From Hofstenia miamia (Eukaryota > Xenacoelomorpha > Acoela > Hofsteniidae): a stretch of 64,000 bases of DNA. Shown here piece by piece: positions 1 through 12,004 of this stretch. Position numbers and translations under genes: made by a program. The notes beneath the pieces are model-generated. The model did no database searches. It saw only the letters and a program-made list of their open reading frames with translations, and had not been told where the DNA came from. Where the stretch lies: positions 174,755 through 238,754 of the forward strand of contig CABFPE010000443.1 of assembly GCA_900660155.1 (NCBI GenBank). The letters are read 5' to 3'. Each line of letters opens with the position of its first letter. Within the stretch, counting starts at the first letter, position 1.

Positions 1-280
1 ATATATATATATAATATTTTATAATTTTTAAAAAATACCTGCAGCTGAAAATTTCAATATTTTTAAATATATGCATATTTATTTCACTGAATTGAGCATT
101 CAATACCCACTTTTCTTATCAAAAGTCATTTATTAAGAAAAGAAACGAAAACAAGTAAATATATAATTGCTTTATCATTCATAGATTTTAAATTTTAACC
201 AATGTCTGTAAGGTTACTAACAATTTGAATCAAATTCCTATTTGTACAATGTAATTAATTTAATGACGTACTTCTATTAG

Positions 281-561
281 ATATATTTGCATTTGCCATA
301 ACCCTGTGTACAGATCAGTGTTTGATTGGAAAACTACAGCCTTAATGGCGGCTTTGGTTTGGGTGGTGGCAATCGCCCTTGATACTCCAAGCATGACTTT
401 CTTTGGATATGAATCTCATACATTCGGCATAGGACTCCACTGCACTTTCGAAGCATATAACGACTGGTGGTATAACGTGATCTTTTACACAGGATTTGCT
501 TTTCTTTTACCTGTTTTTGTTACAGCTTGGTGTTATTTTTGTATTTGGAAATCTGCAACCA
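281..561 (+). CDS. Receptor 1, exon with helices 4-5
   Basis: The acceptor AG is at 279-280 and the donor GT at 562-563. The open frame holds YICICHN, helix 4 (LVWVVAI), second-loop DWWY and LHC, and helix 5 ending FVTAWCY. It enters in phase 2, completing the arginine of NRY, and leaves in phase 1. No start codon belongs here; the GTG at 306 is an internal valine. Confidence 0.88.
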
Positions 562-3500
562 GTAATTATTTTTACTCCATCTCGCATTACTTTTGCAAAA
601 AAATCGAATATAAGCGAATTGTGGCATAAAGTCATTTATTAGTTTTTTTAATTAAATTTCGAAAATGCTATGACGATATTTTTAATATATTTTATATTCC
701 TTACATTTTATGCACCTTACCATCAGCTAGTATTTTTGTTGTTTATTTTAATATTATACCTATAACTTAAACCTATAGATAGAACTAATTCAAGATCTAG
801 TTATTTCAAATATGCAAAAATAGCCACAGATTTTGAATCGAATAAAGAATTTGGAATTATTCGTTCGAACACAAATGCATTTGGTTAAAGCAAATACGCA
901 TATGCCTATTCGATCATTTTAACTTAATGTAAGAAGTATTCTTCTTGGTAAATATATATGATAGTTAGATTGATTTTGATAAAACTATCGAAGGATTATT
1001 TAAAATAATAAAATTGCCACCAACTGTGTTTTTGCGGAAAATTCTAATAATGAATTTGAATGTGAATTTAAAACCCTCGAGTACGAATTTGAAAAAAATA
1101 ATAATCTAATAACAATTATCATTTCTGGAATATTCAAAATCGTTGCAAACAATGTTAATATTGCATTTTTTTAGAAATGGCGAAAACTTATAGTGAACAA
1201 CGTCGCAAAGAAAATCGTCAAATGACTATTTCACTGATTGTTATTTTCTGTGTCTTTATCATATGCTGGGCACCAATGTGTCTCGTAATTGTTTTAATTG
1301 GATTCAATCCAACATTATATGTGCCACTTGGTAAAGTAAAAATTTTATGTTATTTAATTATTTATAAGAATGGTTTTAATTTGGAGAATGTGCAAAGTAA
1401 ATAACTAGCATTGAATACAATGCAATTTATTCTAATAGCAATTCATAAATTCTTAATTTTGATTGATTATAATGCTTTCTTCGATTCCAATATATTACAA
1501 GTAATTTAAGACAGTCTAATTGAATAGTTAGTTTCAAAGAATGAGGGATAATGATTACAACTATATCTTTTTACTTTCAAATTAATCCAAGACAATTTTA
1601 AATTTATCTTAAGGGGGGTGTTATGCTAACGATTTTTGTCCAAGCTTTTGTCCAGATTTTTGTTTAAACAAAAATCCGCAATGTAGCACTCAAAAATCCT
1701 GACAAAAATTCGAAAGAAATCCGCATTGTAGTGCACAAAGATCCTGACAAAAGCTTAAACAAAAATCCGCAGTGTAGCATACCACTTCAAACATCTTTTG
1801 AAAATAATTTTGTCAGCGGTTTGTTCTCTCGAATTTGAAATTAAGGAGACGTCAATCACATATTATTATATTATGCTTTACTTCAAGAGAAATAGCCACA
1901 TAAACCGGTAAATACAGCTGCATTTTCAACTAATCATAATTGAGATATTTCTACAAGTGAATGTGTGAATACATTATTTCTACCCGTAATGTTGCGTGAA
2001 TAATTATTATTGTAGTCGAATCTCCGTATTGTGACTCACAATTTGGGTGGGCCAAGGCCTTCTATAAACAGGCCTTGGGTGGGTATAAACTAATTACAAT
2101 AGATTTATAAAAGTTAAATTTTTATTGAATCATTAAGAATAAGTGCTAAAACTTTAAGATAGCAATAGCTATTATTTCAGCGTAATTAAACTCTGCCGTA
2201 ACATATACAAAATATATATATAATTAGCAGTTCAGGTGTATATGTAGTTTATAAATCTCTTAAACTAATTAAATATTTTTATCTACTAAATAAAGATTTT
2301 GAATTACAATACTGATATAGTTATTAGCTATATAGTGACTTTGGAATTTTAATTTTTGCAAAATGTTATAAATTCCATTATGTGCATGAAAAATATCATT
2401 TTGAAAGGGAAATACAAAATATTGAATCAGTCCTTAAGTTTTAAATGAGATTTCCAATGTAATGTCCTGTCATTAGGTACTCCTTGATCACACTCAACTT
2501 AATTTACATTGGCTGTGTTGCTGTATTGCTTATTGTAAATTTATAAATCAATTTTTTCTATTTTTTGGTTTACTTTACTTTATTGCAGTCTGTGGCAAAC
2601 TAAGTAAAACCAATTAAATTGATTATATTTTTATTATGGCAGTGTATGTCTATGGTCAAACAGATAAAGCGAATAATTATTCCATGCGCCAATAGCTGTA
2701 GTTGCTAAATATATAGAAAGCCGAAAGAATCGCGTGCCTTATGTAATAAGCCTCCGTAATGTTTTCAACATGCTAATTATTGCTAAACGTGATGGTTTAT
2801 TTAACAGTAAATAATTTTGATGCTTTTGAATAAATCATTAATATGTACGTTAATTAATATGAATTTCTCATAAAAGGTATGTATTTGTAAAAAATTCTCG
2901 AACTGTTCATCTTTGCTGTGAAATTTGTAAATATTTAATTGTCTGAAGAAAAATCCGGACAAAAGTTTAAACAAAAATCCACAGTGTAGCAAACAAAAAT
3001 CCTGACAAAAGTTTGGACAAAAATCTGCAATGTAGCACACACAAATCCTGACAAAAGTTTGACAAAAATCGTCAATATAGCATCGCCTTTAGTTAAATTT
3101 AAATTAATGTGTAGCTTGTTTTATATAAATGTTATTCAAGACTATGGATTTCTTCATTGTAGTGAATTTATATTTTGTTTCATAATTTTTTACATCTTTA
3201 TTACTACTATCATCATAAGATTATACTATTATAACCAGCATTAGTAGTAAGGAGCTTTATATATTGGTAAGGAATATTACATTTACATAGAACTATTATT
3301 ATAGGGTAATGTTCGATTACTGCAAATTATGCAAAAATAATCTTACATGTCTCTTATGAAAAAGTAGGAATGGATCCTCATGGATATTGTACATGTATAT
3401 TCAGTTATATTTACGTATCTTGACCACATATATTATGATATTGACTTTCAATACCAGTAATATAACTCCAAAATTACAAATAATATAAAAAAATTGAATT

Positions 3501-5689
3501 TGCTTTAAAATGTATTTTCCATATATAGTCTGATGTCTAATTCACACAGTGTTGAGCACATAATTAGATGCATTAATTATGTCTTCCATATGCCTCAATG
3601 TATACACAGTTTGCGTAATTCCAAACGGCGGAAGTGTGATGAGCATTTTCGCGTGGTATCTTGCAAAGTTATTTTCAAAACACTCCAGAACTCTTCATGT
3701 GGGTGAAAGTTGCACCATGTGAAGATATTAGTACTAATATAGAAGTCAAAAAAATAAGATAGGCGTTCCCTACAATAAAAAAACCCTATTTTTTAATAAA
3801 AATTTTGTTATATAATTTACATGGAATAGCCCAAGAGTGATTTTCTGTTTTGGATTGATTTGAATTTAACTTCGATTAGTTAGAAATTGACATAAATTAA
3901 TTTGAATTTGGTTTAGTGCAATTTGAAATTGAGTTGGATTAATTTAAGTTAAAAAGGTGTAGAAGTGTTATTTTTATCACATTCAGCACAATGTCCAGAA
4001 CTACTAAGCTAACTAATTTCTCATAATTGTTTGTGAAATGAATATGTAGGTCATACTTAATGTCTTCGGGTGGTGTTTGCAACAACAGATCTACTGTATA
4101 ATCAAATACTGCTTTGATTTACTTTACCTCAACAACTGGAAACTGAATTTAAGAAAACATATTTCTAGGCGAGCAAACAGGGTATATTTTTGTGAATTGT
4201 CACTGTGGATGTTAAGCATTAAATGCATGTATATTGTTATTGGTTCCATAACTATATTTGTTTTGGTGGTATCGATTGATTTGTGAAGCAGCTTGATAAG
4301 AAAATCTATGGTGATGTTGTATGTTGCAACTTATCATATTATAACTAATATTACTGACATAAACTCCCTCGCACTCGCACATTTTTTTTCGCAATAAACT
4401 CTGTGCAGAACATGTTGAAAATGACCAAACTAACTCTGTGCTCACGATAATAACTTTAAGGTGACAGAAAACGCAAACACCCTCGCAGGATGCACCATAG
4501 TTGTAAAATGAGCAGGGTTGAGACACTCACCTCCAAATAAAAATATTTTTTTCTAAATATTTAAAAGTAGTCTATATTTAATTGAAATTCATTCACTTGG
4601 AAATGATGTATTTTAAATTAAACGTTGTTTAGAATATAATTATATTCCTGATGAAACTGTTATTATACATTTGATTGGTTATTTCAATTCAGTACCCCAT
4701 CATTATTATGGTAAGAAATGATTTCTATAAAGCTAATATTGCGAGATTTCCTGTCTATCAAAGGTAATCCAGCTCACACATCAAAACCATCTGATGTGTC
4801 CACTTCTTTCAACAGAATCACTTAACGCCCTTAAATTGCAATATTTTGCAAATAGTAACACAAATACCTCTCAAATTTGTTACTTTTATGATAAAACTTT
4901 CTAATTGTTTTATAGGCAATTGAATTATTTCCACTCTAAAGTTTTCTCATAGAATTTTGCAACCAAATTCCAAAAATCGTTTTCGGGCGAGGTCGAGTTT
5001 AATTTTTTCAAGTTAAGATCGGATTGATTTTGAAAATCTCAGCCAGATTATAAATATTGTATGCACCACTAGTGGTAGCACATTTATCAAAGCTGTTCCT
5101 GCAAAAGGAAATCCCATTCGATGTAATAGGATAGAATTTGAAAAAAAATTCACTGACAATAACGGAGGTACATATCCCCATGGTAACACCATAAAATTTA
5201 CTTGAAATTATATTATAAAATAGTTGTTAAGCTTCATGCATGGTCAAAATTTGACAACTTAATTCTGAAACAGTATAAAAAATCAATTTCTGAAATTGAA
5301 ATTTAAAAAAATGAAAGTTTTTGAGGCAAATTTTGTTTTATTAGCTTACTAGTCATATGTAAAAGAAAAATGCTCCGATTGATATGTATGTAGAAATGGG
5401 AATAGAATAATATCATATAGACCTCCCTTACATGTAATATTTTGCTCAGAGAGTACATACACAATTTTTAAATGTTCTTTATAATTAATTAAATTTCTAT
5501 TGGTTTTTCCTCGAGGAATTTAAAATAAATGATTTAGAAGTTCTTCTCTTCTTTGAAATCTGGGCCCATGCAAATAGCGCAATAAACTTTATGGTATATG
5601 GACTCACTCACTCTGGATTTCGAATGGCTTACCACACAATTTGCAGTTGGTTTCTGCCCTTCCTTTGTAAATCTCCATTTGAAAAATAA
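281..5689 (+). CDS. Melatonin-receptor-like class A GPCR, receptor 1 (3' part of gene)
   Basis: This is a seven-helix receptor of the rhodopsin class, expected in the plasma membrane and coupled to G proteins. Exons join at 281-561, 1175-1330 and 5538-5689 through GT-AG introns, both phase 1. The first exon begins inside the NRY triad at the end of helix 3, followed by YICICHN, which closely resembles NRYCYICHS of melatonin receptors. Next come helices 4 and 5 with the second-loop cysteine (LHC), a basic third loop (SEQRRKENRQ), helix 6 with FIICWAP, and helix 7 with NSAINFMVY in place of NPxxY. The opsin retinal lysine position is H, so it is not an opsin. The frame stops at TAA 5687-5689. 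Exons for the N-terminus and helices 1-3 must lie upstream of the window. Compared with receptor 2, 65 of 93 residues in the first exon here are identical. Ligand unknown. Confidence 0.88.
1175..1330 (+). CDS. Receptor 1, exon with third intracellular loop and helix 6
   Basis: It starts after TTTTTTAG. Its first two bases complete a lysine codon before MAKTYSEQRRKENRQ. Helix 6 carries CWAP, the class A toggle-switch region. The donor GT is at 1331, phase 1. Confidence 0.87.
1613..1790. repeat. Foldback array, left block, in receptor 1 intron
   Basis: The block is built from alternating short units of the types CAAAAATCCGCAGTGTAGC and ATCCTGACAAAAG. Its left edge (GTTATGCTAACGATTTTTGT) and, inverted, its right edge (GGTATGCTACACTGCGGAT) resemble each other, so it can fold back on itself. 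The same units recur at 2944-3090. It looks like the end of a non-autonomous DNA element; no coding part is seen. Confidence 0.7.
2052..2078. repeat. Perfect 9-bp hairpin
   Basis: CCAAGGCCT is followed nine bases later by its exact reverse complement AGGCCTTGG. GGGTGGG-like bases flank both sides. It stands out in AT-rich DNA within the interior of the foldback element; function unknown. Confidence 0.5.
2944..3090. repeat. Foldback array, right block
   Basis: This block carries the same units as 1613-1790. Its right edge, read on the minus strand, gives GGCGATGCTATATTGACGAT, the inverted counterpart of the left edge near 1617. The two blocks may bound one element of about 1.48 kb with long, repetitive inverted ends. 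The interior (1791-2943) shows no gene. Confidence 0.65.
3091..5537 (+). other. Remainder of receptor 1 intron, no gene seen
   Basis: This is AT-rich intron sequence. Open frames at 4077-4286 (+) and 4212-4526 (-) resemble no family and overlap on opposite strands, as expected by chance. No clear repeats or inverted ends were noticed. Confidence 0.5.
5538..5689 (+). CDS. Receptor 1, last exon with helix 7 and tail
   Basis: It starts after GATTTAG and reads EVLLFFEIWAHANSAINF, then MVYG and FRMAY (helix 8), a short tail and TAA. The matching exon of receptor 2 aligns without gaps through helix 7. The intron before it is 4.2 kb, against 755 bp in receptor 2; the extra length includes the foldback element at 1613-3090. 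Confidence 0.87.
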
Positions 5690-5720
5690 CTTAGACAATG
5701 ATGGATGCAGGAAGTTCAAC

Positions 5721-5726
5721 AATAAA
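5721..5726 (+). promoter_or_regulatory. Candidate polyadenylation signal of receptor 1
   Basis: A canonical AATAAA lies 31 bases after the stop codon of receptor 1, in the expected place for a short 3' UTR. In DNA this AT-rich such a hexamer is common, so only its position supports the call. Confidence 0.4.
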
Positions 5727-5729
5727 CTT

Positions 5730-8170
5730 TTCAACTTTTTTCCCCTTGTATTGGAATTATATTTTCTATATTGCTTGATTATGGCACAAATTAATCTAAT
5801 TTGTGGATAGAAGACTTCAAATGTACTACATCATTACACTAATTAGCATATTAAAATAATTATCATAATTTGCCATGCGAACACTTGAATATCCGCATTT
5901 CACTAATGAATCAATATTCAGATAACCTTTCGTTCTTCACTTATGGCATAGAAATTCTTGGCACACATAAAACACTATATATTATGAAAAATACGAAAAC
6001 TAAATTTCAATTACGTAAACTACTCTTTGTAGTAAAAAGTTGTGTGCAATTGTTAAACAATATTTTTCATATTATTAAAATTTTGTTCACAATTGTAAAA
6101 TGCATTCACTAAATACATTTTTTATCACTCTTCTTTTTCTTATACAAATTTCAGCTTCTTAATCCAGAATGGGTAAGACAAATAACATATTAAGAAATTT
6201 TCAAATTTATCATATCGAAAAAAGTAGATCATTATTCCGCAATTGTTAAAGTACTTGAGCTGAAAAATTTAATTTTTTGAAAACCTATAATACCATAAGC
6301 AATGCGTATTTATCAGCTTATTATATAAATAACCAAAAAATACGATTCTAAGATGTTGTAGGCTCTGTTACCTAATAAATGGTGTTAAGTTTATGAGAAA
6401 AAACATAATCTCATAATATCATATGCATTTATTCTATTGAAGCTTACCTATTTATTTAAAAATGTAATAACATTATATTGCTTCAAAGAAATACATAAAT
6501 ACTCATGTTGGTGTCCAAAGGTATTACAGGGAAATGCAGCAAGCGCCAAAAAACACTTGCTTTTTCAATGCACAATTGTAACGTTAAATTCATTTCAGTT
6601 TCTTAATGACTTTTTGAAAAATCATTGGCTTAAAGATAGTGTCATTGTAAATTGCCTAAGAGAGTAAATGTAAAAGTTTCATTGAGTAATAACACCCTTA
6701 AATAACAAATTTAGTTTTCATAAAATACAATTGCTTCGCATTTTAATTTACTTGGCAACGATCTATCCATTTCTAATAAATTTAAGAAAATAAAAAGTTT
6801 TTGTTTGTTACATTTAGTGATGTTACGCTGTAGGAGTTCTTAGTGGAAACTAAAGTTGAAATAAGGCATTACTCTTTGATCAGGTCGTCAGGATTAAGAA
6901 GCTCAGGTTAATTTTCAGGTTAGGTTTGAGCAGTCGCAAAAGAGATCCATGCCAAAATAGAACTAAAATTCGATTTAATGGCATTCATGATCTTTGATCA
7001 ATTTATGTCATTTTATTTTATGAAATAGAAATTTTCGATATTTTGTGCCTGTGCTTCTTTAAACTGCTCTCATCTATAACGCAAGGGCATTATGCCGACT
7101 TATTAAAATAATAATAATGATAGACTGAGACAAAATGTATAAACATCGTCTTTATTTGGGCAACTTCAATGGCAAAAGCTTAGTTGGTTTTTGTTTGGCT
7201 TTCAGTCAGCTTTTTTCTCAATGACAACTTGATTTTCAATTTTCTCTTCATTCTACTAATATTTTATGTGACATTTTTAAGATATCATATATTTTCACAA
7301 ATAGATCTTTTATCATTCGAATTTTATTTTATGTGGTCTTACATAATTATGTGCTACTGTGTCTTCACATAAATTTCATTCATTGAATTTTTGTATAATT
7401 TATGTGTTCTTAACCAGCCTCAACAAATATGTGAAAATCAAAAACATTTCAAGTTTAATAACCCATGTAAACGGAATTATGTAATAAATATGAGTTCCTA
7501 GAAACGGAGCCAGGTTTTGTGGACTGTTGCAGCAAAGAACAAGCGCCCACATATATCAAGAGCATCTACACTAATAGCCATTTAAACAAACGTCTCAACA
7601 AAGATTTTTCACCATCATTTACAAAATCAACAGTTCTTACATCCTGATTCCGCTAAAGCTGTCTGGATTTCAATGTCATCCTATAAAGAATGTAATGCAA
7701 GTAATGGCTTAACTAAGTAAATAAATGCAATCAAAACTGTTGACCAAATAAAGGGTGCTGACAGTTTGAAATTGTGGTAAATGAATATTGCGCTGCACTC
7801 TTATTTAATCAAACTTGCTGAGCATGCGCTTTGTATTCTAGGAAACAGTACACTACGACAGCGCATATCTTCAAATACCAGCTCCACATTCAAATATTAA
7901 GACTTAATAACAGTAACATCAAGTGTTACTATGCTTGAATGAAAGGTTTGATTTTGCAAAAAAAGTATATGATGAAATGCACTGTAGTTTTCTGTTTTCT
8001 TAGAATATGTGTATTTCAAAAGTTAGTAGGTCTATTTGTATTTTAGGTAGAATGCAAGAGCAATGGGGAGTGCAGCTTAATAGGAAATATTACTATTATG
8101 ATATCTCTTCCTCTATGGACATCAGAATTAAGCATATGTTCAAGACTAGAACTCCTTGAGAATAAATTTA
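5730..8170. other. Intergenic, no gene recognised
   Basis: AT-rich spacer after receptor 1. The small open frames are low-complexity hydrophobic or basic strings without family resemblance. No element boundaries were found up to the dispersed repeat near 8178. Confidence 0.5.
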
Positions 8171-8177
8171 TATCAAC

Positions 8178-8370
8178 TGCGAAAATTATGCAATAGATAC
8201 AAATTTTCTACAAATAACAAATTCAATGAGATTATCCACGTAATTGGAAGCGTATGCACCTGCTAGTGTTTCTGCTGAATGAATAATGAAGCAAACAAAA
8301 ATTGATTAATAGTCATTTTGACCTATTGTCGTTCTTCAGTGCTAACTTAGTCCAGATTTGATTCCAAAGG
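8178..8370 (+). repeat. Dispersed repeat, copy 1 (mate at 48184-48365)
   Basis: This segment and 48184-48365 align over most of their length in the same orientation, sharing for example GCTGAATGAATAATGAAGCA and a following TTTTGA-CTATTGTCG tract. The second copy lies within the nested hAT element. Neither has a clear protein, so the family is unassigned. Confidence 0.6.
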
Positions 8371-8721
8371 AAATCAGATTGAAAAATCAGTTGAGCGCAT
8401 CACAAGTGAAGACTACAACAACTGCTAATTAACTGATATCCAGTAATTAATTGTAAACCTACAGAATTGAGCTACGCTATTGAATTTAATTGCTGCCGTT
8501 GATATGAGTGGAATTGATAGCAACATGTTGATTTCAAATTAATTGATTTCATTTGATCTATTGATTTTCAAATATGCATATTAATCTACGACTGTCTATT
8601 AAAGTCAAAACACTCCCTTCCACGTTCTAAAATGAGCTAAGTTGTCTAAAAAATCGTCGTAGAATTTGAAAAAATATGAAAAAATCCTAAAATCTTACTT
8701 TTTCCAATAGATTTAGCTATA

Positions 8722-9890
8722 CAGTACTGGCCAAAAGTTTGGGAAAACTTTTCAAATTTAGAAATTTTTGTATTTTACACTAAAATCGCAATGTAGAAAC
8801 AATATAATAACACAATATAGAAATAATATGATAACACTGTGTAGAAAGTAAATATTTAATTCAGAACTCACTAATATTTTGTATGTCCGCCATTATTGGC
8901 CAAACACACAGCAAAGCGATTTGACATTGACTCGACCAGCTTTCTACAATAACCATCAGTAATCTCTGTGCACCATACCACTTTAATTTGCTCATTCAGA
9001 TCGTCGAGTGATGTGCATTGGCATTTCCTCAGACAGTTTTTGACATGATGCCAGAAATTTTCTATGACGTTGAGATCTGGGGAGTTTCCCGCCCAGCTCT
9101 CAAGCAGCCGAAAGTCTGGTGATGCAATCCACTGTTTCACAACTTTGGCGCTGTGACAAGGAGCACTATCTTGTTGTAGTACAGATGTTCCGCGAAGCTA
9201 AAAAAACATGGAAACTTTCCTCCTGATTTATTTTAAGGTAGGCCTTGACTGTGACTGTCTCGTTATGAGGAACAAAATGCAGACCAGCATGCCCATTAGC
9301 AGTTATAGCACCGCAAATCATCACAGAAGGTGCTGAGTGGGCAGTTTGTTGCGTGTAACGTGTGTTGAATCTTTGGTTTCTTGGTCGTCGAACGTGTGGC
9401 CGGTATGATGTAAACTGGCAAATCTTGGATTCGTCACTAAACATTACTTGGTTGATTGACGACGTAACGGTGAATGAGACGGTCAGTCTGAGGGGTTGCC
9501 ACTTTTGGTCTTCCAGACCGTTTGCGAGAGGAAAAATTTTCCTGTTGCTGATAGCTAGTAACACTTCTGGATACCGAAGATACTGACACGCCAATTCTAA
9601 CAGCTATAACGCGATAATTGTACCCGTCCTCTTACAAGATATGAATTTGAGCACGCTTTGTTGGTGAAATTTCACTACCACGGGCCATATTTCAAATTAT
9701 AATGATAGTGCTTTTTTAGTGAAAATTTATTGTGTGTAAACCTAAAGTTGCGTTAATTTGATTGGCTAAATGAATCTGTTGTAAATTCTAAGAAAGAATT
9801 GGGAATTCCAGGAATTTTACGAAGTTTCCAGGAAATAGCATAAAATACGCTTTACACAGGTTACTGTTCGCAAACTATTGGCCAGTACTG
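8722..9890 (-). mobile_element. Tc1-like DNA transposon, copy 1
   Basis: The element is bounded by TA and inverted ends: CAGTACTGGCCAAAAGTTT on the left and, inverted, CAGTACTGGCCAATAGTTT on the right. It is 1169 bp. The transposase runs on the minus strand. Against copy 2 (19306-20655) it lacks a block of roughly 150-200 bp covering part of the second helix-turn-helix region, so it is an internally deleted copy. The near-identical ends suggest moderate age. Confidence 0.92.
8871..9690 (-). pseudogene. Broken Tc1-type transposase
   Basis: A cut-and-paste transposase with a DDE catalytic core. It starts near 9688 (MARGSEISPTKRAQIH, shared with copy 2). It has MFSDESK with the first catalytic Asp, a VMI-G stretch, and near the end SPDLNVIENFW with the final Glu of the DD34E type, closing with NNGGHTKY. 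The readable pieces are 9166-9594 and 8871-9140, in different frames with a break between them around the second catalytic Asp. Part of the N-terminal DNA-binding region is deleted. Not functional. Confidence 0.85.
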
Positions 9891-10079
9891 TATTTGTTTT
9901 AAATAACATTTATTTACAGGCATAGCGAACTTAGAATACGGTTATACACCAACCAACGGGCCTATTTTTATAAAAAGTCTATGTATCAAAGAGAATATGC
10001 ACGCTTGTTCGTGGAGCAAAATTTTGATCCCCACCCCGTTAAATTTTCTGTTCGAATACCCAATGGGGACCCACGGAAC

Positions 10080-11560
10080 CCCATTAACTATAATAGTGGC
10101 GCTGAATACAACCTTTGTATACAATTATAACGGTGCTGAATACAATATCAGAACTATGATAGTGGTGCTTAATACAACATTGTACTATTCAGCAGCGCGT
10201 CTACGCAATTATTTTTACCCCGACCATACAGGATTTTTTCTATTTTTTTTAAATTAGTTCAGCAACGTTACATGCAGCTGTGGTGTACATACAGTGGATT
10301 CTGCCCTACTTATTACCCATAAAAACATAATAAAGCATAATGAAACCTCTTATATTTAGCTAATGTTGAAAAGAACACCACGCCAGTGCTCCGAATGCTC
10401 AATAAAACTATTCAACACCTTATGCAGATGAATGTTATCTGTAATCTCTTGTTGCACGTGAAGCAACATAACGTCATTCAGCCTCATTTGTCCAGTAGTC
10501 GATCGAAGAAATGTGTTTAATCGACAAAGGGCAGAGAATGAACACACAGAAGTGGCGTTAGCGGCTAGCATAATGAGTAATAAATACACTATGGTTTGTA
10601 CTTCAGAAAAGTACATCCGTTCCGGGCAGATAGAACCTTAAGACTCTCAATGACTTTTTTTAAATAAGCTAGAGAAATAGTATAATACTTCTATGTATTA
10701 TTTATTTGAGAATGTCTGAAAAAAGAATTCCAAAGCAATTCCTAGGAACTACAGCTACCGCCTGTAGTTAAACATGGCATGTACAAACATTACAATTCTT
10801 CGTACCTTCTTAGTATTTAAAATAGAAAGCAGAATAGCTGAGAAACATTTGTGTATATCCCATTTACAATTGCATCCGCAATGCTATTAAAGGAATATTA
10901 TTTTACTTGAAATGAAGTTACTTTATATTTTAAATTTGCCCATCAGGCGCTCTTGGTTCTATTATAGAGGCGCTTAATACCCAAGTTTTTATTTTGATAA
11001 TTATATTGTTAGACTTCATGTTAGCATGTTAACTAATCATGTAACAAGCTTTAAATCAAAAATAAAACTCCTGTTAAATCACTTAATGATAGAAAATGCG
11101 AAAATGTTGTTCAAGCTTTTACTGCATTTTGTAGTTAAAACTTTACTTTTAATGAATCTGAAAAATTGGCATATTTACTGCCTAACAACATCAATAAAGG
11201 TTTTCCAATGAAATATATACGGCAAATATATTTTCAAAATGGATATGAAGCTGATAACGAATTTTTAACTAAATTTATTCTAAAATTGGCTCTATTATGC
11301 ACTATTTGCGACAACTTTGTAGTCATATTTTTTTATTGTATGTCATCAATGTTATTATTTGTTAAATTTACTGTTTTTTCAAGAATTTCTTAAGAATGCT
11401 TGTAACTAAAAATTTTGTATTCAGCGACGCCTATTCAAAGGCTTTATAATAGTTAATGTATTCAGAGCCAACATAATAGTGTAAAAAATGATATTCAGAG
11501 TAGCTATGAAAAGTCCAAAGTATTCAGTGGCGCTATAAGAATTATGATTATTATTATTAT
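10080..11560 (-). mobile_element. hAT-related element with inverted subterminal repeat arrays
   Basis: Near the left side, at 10098-10180, the motif GGCGCTGAATACAA and variants occur three times about 40 bases apart. Near the right side, at 11420-11545, the inverted motif (TATTCAGTGGCGCTAT and variants) occurs four times. Between them lies a hAT C-terminal domain fragment. Clustered, inverted subterminal motifs are typical of hAT transposase binding sites. Exact termini and target duplication were not found; the right side runs into an ATT microsatellite. Confidence 0.6.
10356..10616 (-). pseudogene. hAT transposase C-terminal dimerisation fragment
   Basis: The minus-strand frame reads NATSVCSFSALCRLNTFLRS, then LNDVMLLHVQQEITD. 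This matches the hAT dimerisation signature (NATSERSFSALRR-KTYLRS, with LNHLMLLHVHKE) of ZMYM-type hAT transposases. Nothing of the upstream RNase-H-like catalytic core was recognised, so it is a remnant of about 86 codons. Confidence 0.8.
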
Positions 11561-11565
11561 TATTG

Positions 11566-11622
<57 letters not shown>
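11545..11622. repeat. ATT microsatellite
   Basis: Near-perfect ATT triplets with one TTG variant. It abuts the right side of the hAT-related element and may have grown from its terminus. Confidence 0.95.
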
Positions 11623-11623
<1 letters not shown>

Positions 11624-12004
11624 ATGATGTAATGTAACTAAAACCTTTATATAAAAGCTAGTTGAATTGACAAAATTTGATGTTGCGAAAACTAAGGAAT
11701 AATTTTTTTTGCCTTATTAAATATCAACAAATAACGCAACTTTAACCGATTTTCTCCAATACACAACTTTAATTGAGTTATTTATTGAGTCGGAAAATAC
11801 CATAACAATCGAATCAATCCAGCTTTCATTCAAACAAAATAGACAGTCAATCAGCGATTAAATAGTGTTGCCCGCGTTTTGACTGGGTTTCAGTTCTAAT
11901 TGGCTGAGTCCTTGCAATGACTAGGACAAAACCACATCCAAATATTTGGATTAACCTTAATCTGAATATCACCCATTTTAATATACAAACCGTTTTTCAA
12001 GTTT

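Noticed and set aside
4077-4526. Overlapping frames on both strands in the receptor 1 intron
   Set aside because: No family resemblance and mutual overlap; typical of chance frames.
9362-9586. Plus-strand frame MLNLWFLGRRTCGRYDV in the first Tc1 copy
   Set aside because: It is the antisense shadow of the transposase gene on the minus strand.
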